A stretch of 64,000 nucleotides of DNA from Cryptosporangium phraense (GTDB lineage Bacteria > Actinomycetota > Actinomycetes > Mycobacteriales > Cryptosporangiaceae), in assembly GCF_006912135.1 (NCBI RefSeq), contig NZ_VIRS01000009.1, positions 124,001 to 188,000 on the forward strand. Reading direction: 5' to 3'. The position numbers and the translations under genes were made by a program. Below are positions 1 to 10,189 of the stretch, piece after piece (position 1 is the stretch's first letter; every line of letters starts with the position of its first letter). The notes under the pieces were generated by a model. That model did no database searches. It saw nothing but the letters and a program-made list of their open reading frames with translations, and was not told the origin of the DNA.

Positions 1-60
1 ATCGAGTCGATCGAAGAGCTCGAGGGCGGCGGCGGCATCGTCCGGGACATCATCGAATGA
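1..60 (+). CDS. YefM/Phd-type antitoxin, C-terminal end (partial)
   Basis: Only the last 19 codons are in the window; the 5' part lies upstream. The frame is open from base 1 and ends in TGA at 58-60 with the acidic peptide IESIEELEGGGGIVRDIIE. It overlaps the next gene by 4 bases (ATGA), the usual layout of yefM-yoeB operons, in which the antitoxin comes first and its C-terminal tail wraps the toxin. The identity is inferred from the toxin that follows, because the DNA-binding N-terminus cannot be seen. Confidence 0.55.
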   Translation: MESIEELEGGGGIVRDIIE

Positions 61-314
61 AGCTCGTCTGGAGCACGCGTGCGTGGGACGAGTACGTCTG
101 GTGGCAGTCGCACGACCGGAAGGTCGTCAACCGGATCAACCTGCTCCTGCAGGACATCCTGCGTAACGGCAACGACGGGATCGGTAAGCCCGAGCCGCTG
201 AAGTACGAGCGCCACGGGTACTGGGCTCGCCGAATCACGCTCGAGCATCGACTGGTCTACAAAGTCGTCGACGAGGACGTCCGCATCGCCGAATGCCGCT
301 ATCACTACGAGTGA
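57..314 (+). CDS. yoeB: YoeB/Txe-family mRNA interferase toxin
   Basis: A complete protein of 85 aa, the normal size for YoeB. The family cleaves mRNA on the ribosome and is held inactive by YefM. Family marks include the N-terminal KLVWSTRAWDEYVWW, the central GIGKPEPLK followed by GYWARRIT and EHRLVY, and the C-terminal CRYHYE; the late His-Tyr of this ending belongs to the catalytic site in YoeB. The ATG overlaps the antitoxin stop, so the two are translationally coupled. A GC-rich hairpin follows at 322-348. Confident as a type II toxin; whether it is active is not known. Confidence 0.87.
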   Translation: MKLVWSTRAWDEYVWWQSHDRKVVNRINLLLQDILRNGNDGIGKPEPLKYERHGYWARRITLEHRLVYKVVDEDVRIAECRYHYE

Positions 315-321
315 CCGACGC

Positions 322-348
322 GGGGCCGCCCAGCCGGGCAGCGGCCCC
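322..348 (+). terminator. Candidate terminator after yoeB
   Basis: GGGGCCGC (322-329) is perfectly complementary to GCGGCCCC (341-348) around an 11-base loop, starting 7 bases after the toxin stop. No T-run follows, so it may be a factor-assisted or weak terminator separating the toxin-antitoxin pair from the ilv leader. Confidence 0.4.
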
Positions 349-383
349 GCCGCTCGGCGCGCAGACCACAGAGTGGGATGGGT

Positions 384-412
384 TTGACGGGGGGTGGGAA
401 GCGGCATAGCGT
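384..412 (+). promoter_or_regulatory. Candidate ilvB promoter (-35/-10)
   Basis: TTGACG (384-389), 17 bases, then TAGCGT (407-412) fits an actinobacterial housekeeping promoter. Start of transcription would fall near 419-420, on the GTG at 420-422. If so, the leader peptide would be leaderless and ten residues long ([10 protein letters not shown]). This conflicts with the alternative that the transcript starts further upstream and includes the 387-396 segment complementary to the terminator. A mapped 5' end would settle it. Confidence 0.42.
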
Positions 413-452
413 GACCATCGTGCGATCCACCCTGATTCTCGTACTCAGCTAG
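411..452 (+). CDS. ilvBNC leader peptide (attenuator)
   Basis: GTG at 411 opens a 13-codon frame, [13 protein letters not shown], ending in TAG at 450-452. Seven of the 13 residues are Ile, Leu or Val, and it lies just upstream of a perfect hairpin and a terminator ahead of ilvB. This is the classical layout for ribosome-mediated attenuation by branched-chain amino acids, described for ilvB of several Actinobacteria. A GGGAAG (396-401) could serve as ribosome binding site for GTG 411. GTG 420, giving [10 protein letters not shown], is the alternative leaderless start. The ATT Ile codon is unusual in this G+C-rich DNA and may sharpen stalling. Confidence 0.68.
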   Translation: MTIVRSTLILVLS

Positions 453-482
453 CGCGTCGACACCGCACCACATCGACGCGCT
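451..482 (+). promoter_or_regulatory. ilvB attenuator: leader-stop hairpin
   Basis: AGCGCGTCGA (451-460) and TCGACGCGCT (473-482) form a perfect 10-bp stem with a 12-base loop. The stem begins inside the leader-peptide stop codon, so a ribosome on the last codons would melt it. Separately, ACGGGGGGTG (387-396) is perfectly complementary to CACCCCCCGT (483-492), the left arm of the terminator, and could act as antiterminator if the RNA starts upstream of 387. Confidence 0.6.
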
Positions 483-483
483 C

Positions 484-515
484 ACCCCCCGTGCCGCAGG
501 CACGAGGGGTTTTTT
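484..515 (+). terminator. ilvB attenuator terminator
   Basis: ACCCCCCGTGC (484-494) pairs with GCACGAGGGGT (500-510) with one C-A mismatch around the 5-base loop CGCAG, followed by six T's (510-515). It is a textbook intrinsic terminator placed 49 bases before the ilvB ATG, so it must be read through for ilvBNC to be expressed. Confidence 0.87.
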
Positions 516-564
516 GTTGCCCGAGAACTCGAGACCGCGTCACCGCTACACGAAGAGGCCTGCC

Positions 565-2340
565 ATGAATGCACCAGCCACCCCACCGGCCCACGAATCG
601 GTCACGGGTGCCCAGTCGCTCGTCCGCTCGCTCGAGGCGGTCGGCGCCGAGGTGGTCTTCGGTATCCCGGGCGGCACCATTCTCCCCACCTACGACCCGC
701 TCTACGACGCGCAGGGCGTCCGGCACATCCTGACCCGTCACGAGCAGGGCGCGGGCCACGCGGCCGAGGGATACGCGCAGGCCACCGGCAAGGTCGGCGT
801 CTGCATGGCGACGTCCGGCCCGGGCGCGACGAACCTGGTCACCGCGATCGCCGACGCGTACATGGACTCGGTGCCGATCGTCGCGATCACCGGCCAGGTC
901 AGCACCCCGATGATCGGCACGGACGCGTTCCAGGAAGCCGACATCTGCGGCATCACGCTGCCGATCACCAAGCACAACTTCCTGGTCAAGCACCCCGAAG
1001 AGATCCCCCAGACGATCGCCGAGGCGTTCCACCTGGCCTCCACCGGTCGCCCCGGCCCGGTCCTGGTCGACGTGCCCAAGGACGTCCAGCAGGCGATGAC
1101 CCGGTTCACCTGGCCGCCGCAGCTGAACCTGCCCGGCTACCGGCCGACCGTCCACCCGCACGGCAAGCAGGTGCGCGAGGCCGCGCGGCTGCTGACCACG
1201 TCGAAGCGCCCGGTGCTCTACGTGGGCGGCGGCGTGCTGAAGGCCCGGGCCTCGGCCGAGCTGAAGGTACTGGCCGAGCTGTCCGGCGCGCCGGTCGTCA
1301 CGACGCTGATGGCGCGGGGCGCGTTCCCCGACAGCCACCGGCAGAACCTCGGGATGCCGGGCATGCACGGCACCGTCGCCGCGGTGCAGGCGCTGCAGAA
1401 GGCCGACCTGATCGTCGCGCTGGGCGCCCGGTTCGACGACCGGGTGACCGGCAACCTCGACAGCTTCGCCCCGCACGCGGTGATCGTCCACGCCGACATC
1501 GACCCGGCCGAGATCAGCAAGAACCGCACCGCGGACGTGCCGATCGTCGGCGACGCCCGCGAGGTGATCGCCGAGCTGGTCGTCGCGCTGCAGGCCGAGG
1601 CCCAGGCCGGCCACCGCGCCGACCTGGAGCCCTGGTGGGCGCAGTTGAACTCCACCCGTGACCGCTACCCGCTGGGTTACGAGGAGCAGGCCGATGGCAC
1701 GCTGGCACCCCAGTACGTCATCGAGCGGCTGGGGAAGATCTCCGGACCGGAGACGATCTTCGCCGCGGGTGTCGGCCAGCACCAGATGTGGGCCAGCCAG
1801 TTCATCTCGTACGAGAACCCGTACACCTGGCTGAACTCCGGCGGCGCGGGGACGATGGGATACGCCGTCCCCGCCGCCATGGGCGCCAAGGTCGGTAAGC
1901 CCGACACCACCGTGTGGGCGATCGACGGCGACGGCTGCTTCCAGATGACCAATCAGGAACTGGCCACCTGCGCCCTGGAGGGCATCCCGATCAAGGTCGC
2001 CATCATCAACAACGGCAACCTCGGCATGGTCCGGCAGTGGCAGACGCTGTTCTACGAGCAGCGCTACTCCAACACCGACCTGAAGACCCACAAGCAGCGC
2101 GTGCCCGACTTCGTGAAGCTGGCCGACGCGCTCGGCTGCGTCGGACTGCGCTGCGAGACCGCGGGCGACGTCGACGCGACGATCGAGAAGGCGATGGAGA
2201 TCAACGACCAGCCGGTCGTCGTCGACTTCGTGGTCGGGGCCGACGCGATGGTGTGGCCGATGGTCGCGGCCGGGGCCAGCAACGACGACATCCAGGCCGC
2301 CCGTGATGTCCGCCCCGTGTGGGGCGAGGACCAGACCTGA
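565..2340 (+). CDS. ilvB: Acetolactate synthase, large (catalytic) subunit
   Basis: A ThDP/FAD enzyme of 591 aa that condenses two pyruvates, or pyruvate with 2-ketobutyrate, as the first common step to Val/Leu and Ile. The catalytic Glu lies in [14 protein letters not shown] (Glu60), the FAD region in [10 protein letters not shown], and the ThDP/Mg motif runs from [11 protein letters not shown] (near residue 455) to NNGNLG. The ATG at 565 was chosen because it follows GAAGAGG; an upstream TTG at 514 lies inside the attenuator terminator and is not credible. It leads the ilvB-ilvN-ilvC operon, with 18 bases to ilvN, and is controlled by the upstream attenuator. Confidence 0.97.
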   Translation: MNAPATPPAHESVTGAQSLVRSLEAVGAEVVFGIPGGTILPTYDPLYDAQGVRHILTRHEQGAGHAAEGYAQATGKVGVCMATSGPGATNLVTAIADAYMDSVPIVAITGQVSTPMIGTDAFQEADICGITLPITKHNFLVKHPEEIPQTIAEAFHLASTGRPGPVLVDVPKDVQQAMTRFTWPPQLNLPGYRPTVHPHGKQVREAARLLTTSKRPVLYVGGGVLKARASAELKVLAELSGAPVVTTLMARGAFPDSHRQNLGMPGMHGTVAAVQALQKADLIVALGARFDDRVTGNLDSFAPHAVIVHADIDPAEISKNRTADVPIVGDAREVIAELVVALQAEAQAGHRADLEPWWAQLNSTRDRYPLGYEEQADGTLAPQYVIERLGKISGPETIFAAGVGQHQMWASQFISYENPYTWLNSGGAGTMGYAVPAAMGAKVGKPDTTVWAIDGDGCFQMTNQELATCALEGIPIKVAIINNGNLGMVRQWQTLFYEQRYSNTDLKTHKQRVPDFVKLADALGCVGLRCETAGDVDATIEKAMEINDQPVVVDFVVGADAMVWPMVAAGASNDDIQAARDVRPVWGEDQT

Positions 2341-2358
2341 TCGAGAGAGACACTGACG

Positions 2359-3947
<1,589 letters not shown>

Positions 3948-3957
3948 GCTACCGCTG

Positions 3958-3990
3958 ACGGGGGTGTGGGCGCTCGCCCGCGCCCCCGTT
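3958..3990. terminator. Bidirectional terminator after ilvC
   Basis: ACGGGGGTGTG (3958-3968) pairs with CGCGCCCCCGT (3979-3989) using two G-U wobbles on the + strand. It sits between convergent genes, touching the stop of the leftward membrane-protein gene, so it may serve both. Confidence 0.6.
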
Positions 3991-4417
3991 ACGTGTTCCG
4001 GGCGCGGTGCATCACGATCAGCGTGGCGCCGCCGAGGGCGGTGAGGGCCAGGGCGCCGGCGCCCACCGGGTCCAGGACGCCGTCCACACCCTGGGTGAGG
4101 GCGCCCACGGCGGGCCAGCCCGCCACTACCACCGTGCACAGGCTCGCGATCATCAGACGGCGGGGTTCGTCGGGCTCGTCGTAGTAGGCGTACTTCCAGG
4201 CGGCCCGGGCGCCGACGGCGCTCAGCGCGGCGAGCACCAGCACGCCCACGACGACGATGCCGAGCGCCAGCGCGTCCCCGATCGTCGACGGCACCGAGCC
4301 GGTGAGCAGGAACGCCACCGCGACGGCGGCCCAGCCGAGGGCCAGCGCCCCGCCGAGCAGCCCGGCGACCGCCCATCCCCGGCTACCCGTGGTGCGCTGC
4401 TCGCTGTTGGTACTCAC
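3989..4417 (-). CDS. Small four-helix membrane protein, unknown function
   Basis: A protein of 142 aa. A GTG start at 4417 is chosen because GGAGG lies 7 bases upstream of it. Four hydrophobic stretches are visible: WAVAGLLGGALALGWAAVAV, the helix around ALGIVVVGVLVLAALSAVG, MIASLCTVVVAGWPAVGAL, and GAGALALTALGGATLIV near the end. A charged loop, KYAYYDEPDEPRR, separates helices two and three. No family is recognised with certainty; small membrane proteins next to serA are common in actinobacteria. It is divergent from serA with a 75-base shared promoter region. Confidence 0.7.
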   Translation of the reverse strand: MSTNSEQRTTGSRGWAVAGLLGGALALGWAAVAVAFLLTGSVPSTIGDALALGIVVVGVLVLAALSAVGARAAWKYAYYDEPDEPRRLMIASLCTVVVAGWPAVGALTQGVDGVLDPVGAGALALTALGGATLIVMHRARNT

Positions 4418-4492
4418 AACTGAACCTCCGTCCGGCGATGCCACGTTCCTTAGTATCGGAATGCCGCACTCTCCGCCGGTAAGGACAACGAC

Positions 4493-6139
4493 GTGCCTCA
4501 GCCAGTGGTCCTCGTCGCCGAGGAACTCGCACCGTCCGCGCTCGACGTCCTCGCCCGGGACTTCGAGGTCCGCCACGTCGACGGCGCCGACCGCGCCGCG
4601 CTGCTCCCGGCCCTGGCCGAAGCGGACGCCGTCCTGGTCCGCAGCGCCACTCAGATCGACGCCGAAGCGCTGGCCGCCGCCCCGAGGCTCAAGGTCGTCG
4701 CGCGGGCCGGGGTCGGACTCGACAACGTCGACGTCCCGGCGGCGACGGCCCGGGGCGTCATGGTCGTGAACGCGCCGACGTCGAACATCGTCTCGGCGGC
4801 CGAGCAGGCGATCGCGCTGCTGCTGGCCACCGCCCGCAACATCGCCCCGGCCCACGCGGCGCTGCGCGACGGCCGCTGGCAGCGCTCCGAGTTCACCGGC
4901 GTCGAGATCTCCGACAAGACGATCGGCATCGTCGGGCTGGGCCGCATCGGCGTGCTGTTCGCCCAGCGCATGGCCGCGTTCGGCACCCGTCTGATCGCCT
5001 ACGACCCGTACGTCCAGCCCACCAGGGCCGCGCAGATCGGCGTCCGGCTGGTGAGCCTGGAGGAGCTGCTGGCCGACAGCGACTTCATCTCGATCCACCT
5101 CCCGAAGACCGCGGAGACCCTCGGGCTGATCGGCGAGAAGGAGCTCCGTCTCGTCAAACCGACCGTCCGCATCGTGAACGCCGCCCGGGGCGGGCTGGTC
5201 GACGAACAGGCCCTGTTCAACGCGATCACCGAAGGCCGCGTAGCCGGCGCCGGCCTGGACGTCTACGCGACCGAACCGTGCACCGACTCGCCGCTGTTCG
5301 CGCTGGAGAACGTCGTGGCCACCCCGCACCTCGGGGCGTCCACGGTGGAGGCGCAAGACAAGGCCGGGCTCGCCGTCGCGCGGAGCGTCCGACTGGCGCT
5401 GAACGGCGAGTTCGTGCCGGACGCCGTGAACGTGCAGGCCGGAGGGGTGGTGGCGGAAGAGGTCCGGCCGTCGCTGCCGCTGGCCGAGAAGCTCGGCCGG
5501 GTGTTCACCGCGCTGGCCAGCGGGCTGGCCCGGTCGATCACGGTCGACGTCCGGGGCGACCTCGCCGAGTTCGACGTCAGCGTGCTCGAGCTGGCCGCGC
5601 TCAAGGGGGTGTTCGCGGACATCGTCGAGGAGTCGGTGACGTTCGTGAACGCGCCGCTGCTGGCCAAGGAGCGCGGGGTCGAGGTCGGGCTGACGACGGA
5701 GTCGGCGAGCCCGGAGTACCGCAACCTGGTGACGGTCTCCGGCGTGCTGGCCGACGGACGCACGCTGCGCGTCTCCGGGACGCTGTCCGGCCAGCGGCGG
5801 GTCCAGAAGCTGACGAACATCGACGCGTTCGACATCGACCTGGTCCCGAACGGAAACCTGCTGTTCCTGCAGTACGCCGACCGCCCGGGCGTGGTCGGCA
5901 CGCTCGGGGTGCTGCTCGGCGACGCCGGCGTCAACATCGCCGGCATGCAGGTGGCCCGCTCGGAGTCGGGTGGCCGCAGCCTGATGGCGCTCGCGGTCGA
6001 CCAGGCGGTGCCCGGCGACCTGCTCCAGCGGCTCGCAGCCGCGATCGGTGCGCACGACGCCAACACGGTTGACCTCAGCGAAGTCGAGCCCGTCCCGAGC
6101 AGCGGGACCGGTGTACCGGAAGATGGGACGCTTCGCTAA
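4493..6139 (+). CDS. serA: D-3-phosphoglycerate dehydrogenase
   Basis: A protein of 548 aa that oxidises 3-phosphoglycerate with NAD, the committed step of serine synthesis. Its length fits the long (type I) form with catalytic, Rossmann ([16 protein letters not shown], near 143-158), ASB intervening and C-terminal ACT domains ([20 protein letters not shown], from near residue 459). Catalytic Arg and His lie in [10 protein letters not shown] and [11 protein letters not shown] start at 4493 after AAGGA (4481-4485). TAGTAT (4451-4456) is a possible -10. leuB follows after 10 bases, so the two are probably co-transcribed. Confidence 0.96.
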   Translation: MPQPVVLVAEELAPSALDVLARDFEVRHVDGADRAALLPALAEADAVLVRSATQIDAEALAAAPRLKVVARAGVGLDNVDVPAATARGVMVVNAPTSNIVSAAEQAIALLLATARNIAPAHAALRDGRWQRSEFTGVEISDKTIGIVGLGRIGVLFAQRMAAFGTRLIAYDPYVQPTRAAQIGVRLVSLEELLADSDFISIHLPKTAETLGLIGEKELRLVKPTVRIVNAARGGLVDEQALFNAITEGRVAGAGLDVYATEPCTDSPLFALENVVATPHLGASTVEAQDKAGLAVARSVRLALNGEFVPDAVNVQAGGVVAEEVRPSLPLAEKLGRVFTALASGLARSITVDVRGDLAEFDVSVLELAALKGVFADIVEESVTFVNAPLLAKERGVEVGLTTESASPEYRNLVTVSGVLADGRTLRVSGTLSGQRRVQKLTNIDAFDIDLVPNGNLLFLQYADRPGVVGTLGVLLGDAGVNIAGMQVARSESGGRSLMALAVDQAVPGDLLQRLAAAIGAHDANTVDLSEVEPVPSSGTGVPEDGTLR

Positions 6140-6149
6140 GCTCGTCCCC

Positions 6150-7178
6150 ATGACGAACCTGGCGGTCATCGGCGGCGACGGCATCGGTCCGGAGGTGGTG
6201 GCCGAGGGCCTGAAGGTCCTGAACGCGGTCCTGCCGGGCGTCGAGACCACCGACTACGACCTGGGTGCCCGCCGCTACCACGCCACCGGCGAGGTGCTGC
6301 CCGACTCGGTGCAGAACGAGCTGGCCGGGCACGACGCGATCCTGCTGGGTGCGGTCGGCGACCCGGGCGTGCCGCCGGGCGTCCTCGAGCGGGGGCTGCT
6401 GCTCAAGCTGCGGTTCGCGTTCGACCACTACGTCAACCTGCGGCCGGCCCGGCTCTACGAGGGCGTCACCAGCCCGCTGGCCGGTGTGAAGCCCGGTGAC
6501 ATCGACTTCGTCGTCGTCCGCGAGGGCACCGAGGGCCTCTACGTCGGCGCCGGTGGCGTGCTGGCCAAGGGCACTCCGCGCGAGGTCGCGACCGAGGAGA
6601 GCCTGAACTCGCGCAGCGGCGTCGAGCGCGTGATCCGGGACGCCTTCAGCCGCGCACAGAGCCGCCCGCGCCGCCACCTCACGCTCGTCCACAAGCAGAA
6701 CGTGCTGGTCAACGCCGGCAACCTGTGGTCGAGGACGTTCACCGAGGTGGGCAAGGAGTTCCCCGACGTCGTCACCGAGTACCAGCACGTCGACGCGGCG
6801 AGCATGTTCTTCGTGACGCAGCCGCAGCGGTTCGACGTGGTCGTCACCGACAACCTGTTCGGGGACATCCTCACCGACATCGCGGCCGCGATCAGCGGCG
6901 GCATCGGGCTGGCCGCCAGCGGCAACATCAACCCGACGAAGGAGTACCCGTCGATGTTCGAGCCGGTCCACGGCTCGGCGCCGGACATCACCGGGAAGGG
7001 CATCGCCGACCCCACCGCGACGATCCTGTCGGTCGCGCTGCTGCTCGACCACCTGGGCCACACCGACGAGGCCGACAAGGTCGAGGCCGCGGTGGCCGAC
7101 GACCTGGCCGCGCGCGAACCGGGCGCAGGCGTACGCACCAGCGAGGTAGGCGACCGGATCGCCGCGCGTGTGAGCTAG
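6150..7178 (+). CDS. leuB: 3-isopropylmalate dehydrogenase
   Basis: A protein of 342 aa, NAD-dependent oxidative decarboxylation of 3-isopropylmalate in leucine synthesis. Seen: GGDGIGPEV at the N-terminus, the substrate-arginine region [34 protein letters not shown], the Lys of THVHKQNV-type ([10 protein letters not shown]), and the metal-binding [16 protein letters not shown] followed by [14 protein letters not shown]. Its relatively short length and [13 protein letters not shown] sequence match the actinobacterial LeuB group rather than tartrate dehydrogenase. The ATG has no clear ribosome binding site; translation may depend on serA, which ends 10 bases earlier. A strong terminator follows. 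Confidence 0.95.
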   Translation: MTNLAVIGGDGIGPEVVAEGLKVLNAVLPGVETTDYDLGARRYHATGEVLPDSVQNELAGHDAILLGAVGDPGVPPGVLERGLLLKLRFAFDHYVNLRPARLYEGVTSPLAGVKPGDIDFVVVREGTEGLYVGAGGVLAKGTPREVATEESLNSRSGVERVIRDAFSRAQSRPRRHLTLVHKQNVLVNAGNLWSRTFTEVGKEFPDVVTEYQHVDAASMFFVTQPQRFDVVVTDNLFGDILTDIAAAISGGIGLAASGNINPTKEYPSMFEPVHGSAPDITGKGIADPTATILSVALLLDHLGHTDEADKVEAAVADDLAAREPGAGVRTSEVGDRIAARVS

Positions 7179-7190
7179 CCCCGTCGTACC

Positions 7191-7225
7191 GAAAGACCCG
7201 GGCGCCACACGGCGCCCGGGTCTTC
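7191..7225 (+). terminator. Terminator after leuB
   Basis: AGACCCGGGCGCC is perfectly complementary to GGCGCCCGGGTCT around the loop ACAC (7207-7210), followed by TCGTCGT. It ends the serA-leuB unit. Confidence 0.8.
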
Positions 7226-7353
7226 GTCGTATCTGACGACGCTCGGTCGGCCGTTCTGGCGCCCGCACCCACCCCCGCCGCTCGAACGGGCGGTAAATTC
7301 GGGTGTGGCCCCCTTCGTGGTCAGGCCCACCCCAGCGATGCGGAAGGACCGCC

Positions 7354-8442
7354 ATGAGCAGCACCCTGGACTTCGAGATCATCCCGGCCACGAAGCCCGC
7401 CAGCGACGAGGAGCGCGCCGCGCTGATGGCCGACCCCGGCTTCGGCCGGATCTTCACCGACCACATGGTGACGATCCGCTACGCCGAGGGAAAGGGCTGG
7501 TACGACGCCCGGCTCGAGCCGTACGGGCCGATCAGCCTCGACCCGGCCACGTCCGCGCTCCACTACGGCCAGGAGATCTTCGAGGGCCTCAAGGTCTACC
7601 GGCACCCCGACGGCTCGCTCGGGCTGTTCCGGCCGGAGCAGAACGCCCGCCGGTTCAACCGCTCGGCGGCCCGGCTCGCGATGCCCGAGATCCCCGAGGA
7701 GCTGTTCCTCGAGTCGATCCGGCTGCTCGTCGAGCGCGACCAGAACTGGGTGCCGAGCGCCCCGGAGACCAGCCTCTACCTGCGGCCGTTCATGTTCGCG
7801 ACCGACCCGTACCTGGGCGTCCGCCCGGCCCTGGAGTACCTGTACGTGCTGATCGCGTCCCCGGTCGGCGCGTACTTCCCGCGCGGGGTCCAGCCGGTGA
7901 GCGTCTGGCTGTCGACCGACTACACCCGGGCCGCGCCCGGTGGCACCGGCGAGGCCAAGTGCGCTGGCAACTACGCGGCCAGCCTCGTCGCCCAGGCCCA
8001 GGCGGCCGCGCAGGGCTGTGACCAGGTGGTCTGGCTCGACGCGACCGAGCACAAGTACATCGAAGAGATGGGCGGGATGAACCTGTACTTCGTCTTCGAG
8101 GGCACGACGCTGGTCACCCCGGAGCTGAACGGGTCGCTGCTGCCCGGCGTCACCCGGGACAGCATCCTGCAACTGGCGCAGGAGCTGGGCCTGGAGACCG
8201 ACGTGCGGAAGATCTCCACCGACGAGTGGCGGGAGTCCGCGGCCAGCGGCCGGATGACCGAGGCGTTCGCCTGCGGCACGGCCGCGGTGATCACGCCGGT
8301 CGGGACGGTCAAGGGCACCGACGGCGAGTTCGCGGTCGCCGACGGCGGGCCCGGCGAGGTGACGATGAAGCTGCGCAGCGCGCTGCTCGACATCCAGCAC
8401 GGCCGGGTGAACGACACCCACGGGTGGATCACGACCCTCTGA
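7354..8442 (+). CDS. ilvE: Branched-chain amino acid aminotransferase
   Basis: A fold-type IV PLP enzyme of 362 aa that transaminates the keto acids of Val, Leu and Ile, the last step of the three pathways. The PLP lysine is Lys202 in TGEAKCAGNYAASL; the ALHYGQEIFEGLKVY, LYLRPFMFATD and EEMGGMNLYFVF segments are typical of the BCAT_II group. The ATG at 7354 follows GGAAGGA at 7342-7348; the frame is open 17 codons further up but with no ribosome site. Its stop shares one base with the start of the next gene (TGATG), so ilvE and the GGT-like gene are coupled. Confidence 0.96.
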   Translation: MSSTLDFEIIPATKPASDEERAALMADPGFGRIFTDHMVTIRYAEGKGWYDARLEPYGPISLDPATSALHYGQEIFEGLKVYRHPDGSLGLFRPEQNARRFNRSAARLAMPEIPEELFLESIRLLVERDQNWVPSAPETSLYLRPFMFATDPYLGVRPALEYLYVLIASPVGAYFPRGVQPVSVWLSTDYTRAAPGGTGEAKCAGNYAASLVAQAQAAAQGCDQVVWLDATEHKYIEEMGGMNLYFVFEGTTLVTPELNGSLLPGVTRDSILQLAQELGLETDVRKISTDEWRESAASGRMTEAFACGTAAVITPVGTVKGTDGEFAVADGGPGEVTMKLRSALLDIQHGRVNDTHGWITTL

Positions 8443-10169
8443 TGCAGGCGCGCCCGGATCTCACCGGCTCGTTCGGGATGTGCGCCTCCACGCACTGGCT
8501 GGCTTCGGCGTCCGGGCAGGCTGTGCTCGAACGTGGGGGCAACGCGTTCGACGCGGCCGTGGCGGCGGCGTTCGTCCTGCATGTCGTCGAGCCGCACCTG
8601 AACGGGCCGGGCGGCGATCTCGTCGCGCTCGTCGCCCCGGCCGGACGAGCCCCGAAGACCCTGGCCGGGCAGGGGCCGGCCCCGGCCGCGGCCACGATCG
8701 AGCACTTCGGGCGGCTCGGCCTCGACCTCGTGCCGGGCGCCGGGGCCCTGGCCGCGGCCGTGCCCGGAGCGGTGGACGCCTGGCTGGTCCTACTGCGTGA
8801 CCACGGCACCTGGGAGGTGCCGGAGGTGCTCGAATTCGCCGAGCACTACGCGTCGAAGGGGCACGCGCTGCTGCCGGCCGAGGTGGCGACGATCGCCGGT
8901 GCGGCGGACCTGTTCCGGGATCATTGGCCGAGCTCAGCGGCGTTATGGCTGCCCGGCGGCCGGGTGCCCGGCGTCGGCGAGGTGCTCCGCAACCCGGCCT
9001 GGGCCCGCACCCTCGCCCGCCTCTCCGACGCCGCCCGCGGGCCCGGCGCGGTCGGCCGCGAGGCGCGCATCGACGCGGTACGGCGCCAATGGCGGGCCGG
9101 GTTCGTCGCGGCCGCGATCTGTGAATCGGTGACCACGCCGCACCGGCACTCGTCCGGAGGCGACTTCGCCGGGGTGCTGTGCCTCGACGACTTCGCCTCC
9201 TGGGAGCCCGGCTACGAGGAACCCGTCCGCGGCTCGTTCCGGGGCCACGAGGTGCTCAAGGCCGGCCCCTGGTCGCAAGGTCCGGTGCTGCTCCAGACGC
9301 TGGCGATCCTCGACGGTTTCACCGACGTCGAACTCGACCTCGGTACGCCGGGAGGCGTCCACCGGGTGCTGGAGGCGCTGAAGCTGGCGCTGGCCGACCG
9401 CGATGTCTACTACGGCGAGGACGCCGACCTCGGAGAGCTGCTGAGCCCGGCCTACGCCGCACAGCGGCGGACGCTGATCGGCGAGCGGGCCTCGGCCGAG
9501 TTCCGACCCGGCGGAGCGTCGACCTACCGGCCACCGCTCCTCGAGGGAGAACGGATCCTCGACCGCACCACCGGCGAGCCCACCGTGCGCGGCGACACGT
9601 GTCACCTCGACGTGGTCGACCGCTGGGGCAACGTGATCTCGGCGACGCCGTCCGGCGGGTGGCTGCAGTCCTCGCCGACGATCCCGGAGCTCGGGTTCGC
9701 GCTCGGCACCCGCCTGCAGATGAGCTGGCTCGACGCGAAGAGTCCCTCCGCACTGCGCCCCGGGAAACGGCCCCGCACCACGCTCACCCCCTCGCTGCTG
9801 GTCAAGGACGGCGAGGTCGTCAGCGCGTTCGGCACCCCCGGTGGCGACCAGCAGGACCAGTGGCAGGCGGCCTACGTCGTGCGCGTGCTGGCCGGCGGCC
9901 TGACCCCGCAGCAGGCGATCGAGGCCCCGGCGTTCCACACGACGAGCTTTCCCGGCAGCTTCTGGCCGCGCTGGTGGACGCCGGGCGGCGCAGTGGTCGA
10001 AGACCGGATGACCGGCATCGACGAACTCGAGGCCCGGGGCCACGTCGTCACCCGGGCCGGCGACTGGACGCTCGGGCGGCTCTCGTCGGTGAGCCGTGAC
10101 CCGGCGACCGGCCGGCTGGGTGCCGCCGCCAACCCGCGCGGCGCGCAAGGCTACGCGGTGGGTCGCTAG
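8442..10169 (+). CDS. Gamma-glutamyltransferase-family N-terminal nucleophile hydrolase
   Basis: A protein of 575 aa, similar in length to GGT. These proenzymes self-cleave before a Thr that becomes the nucleophile, then hydrolyse or transfer gamma-glutamyl groups. The GNAFDAAVAAAFVLHVVEPHLNGPGGD start block, the LEALKLALADRD stretch, the processing site GDTCHLDVVDRWGN (Thr386) and the late GTPGGDQQDQWQ are all present. There is no signal peptide, so it should act in the cytoplasm, unlike classical periplasmic or secreted GGT. It overlaps ilvE by one base and precedes the DUF2252 gene. Its substrate is unknown; cleavage of a gamma-glutamyl amine product made with the ligase at 12376 is inference. 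Confidence 0.85.
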   Translation: MQARPDLTGSFGMCASTHWLASASGQAVLERGGNAFDAAVAAAFVLHVVEPHLNGPGGDLVALVAPAGRAPKTLAGQGPAPAAATIEHFGRLGLDLVPGAGALAAAVPGAVDAWLVLLRDHGTWEVPEVLEFAEHYASKGHALLPAEVATIAGAADLFRDHWPSSAALWLPGGRVPGVGEVLRNPAWARTLARLSDAARGPGAVGREARIDAVRRQWRAGFVAAAICESVTTPHRHSSGGDFAGVLCLDDFASWEPGYEEPVRGSFRGHEVLKAGPWSQGPVLLQTLAILDGFTDVELDLGTPGGVHRVLEALKLALADRDVYYGEDADLGELLSPAYAAQRRTLIGERASAEFRPGGASTYRPPLLEGERILDRTTGEPTVRGDTCHLDVVDRWGNVISATPSGGWLQSSPTIPELGFALGTRLQMSWLDAKSPSALRPGKRPRTTLTPSLLVKDGEVVSAFGTPGGDQQDQWQAAYVVRVLAGGLTPQQAIEAPAFHTTSFPGSFWPRWWTPGGAVVEDRMTGIDELEARGHVVTRAGDWTLGRLSSVSRDPATGRLGAAANPRGAQGYAVGR

Positions 10170-10189
10170 GACCGTCTACCCTCCGTTTC

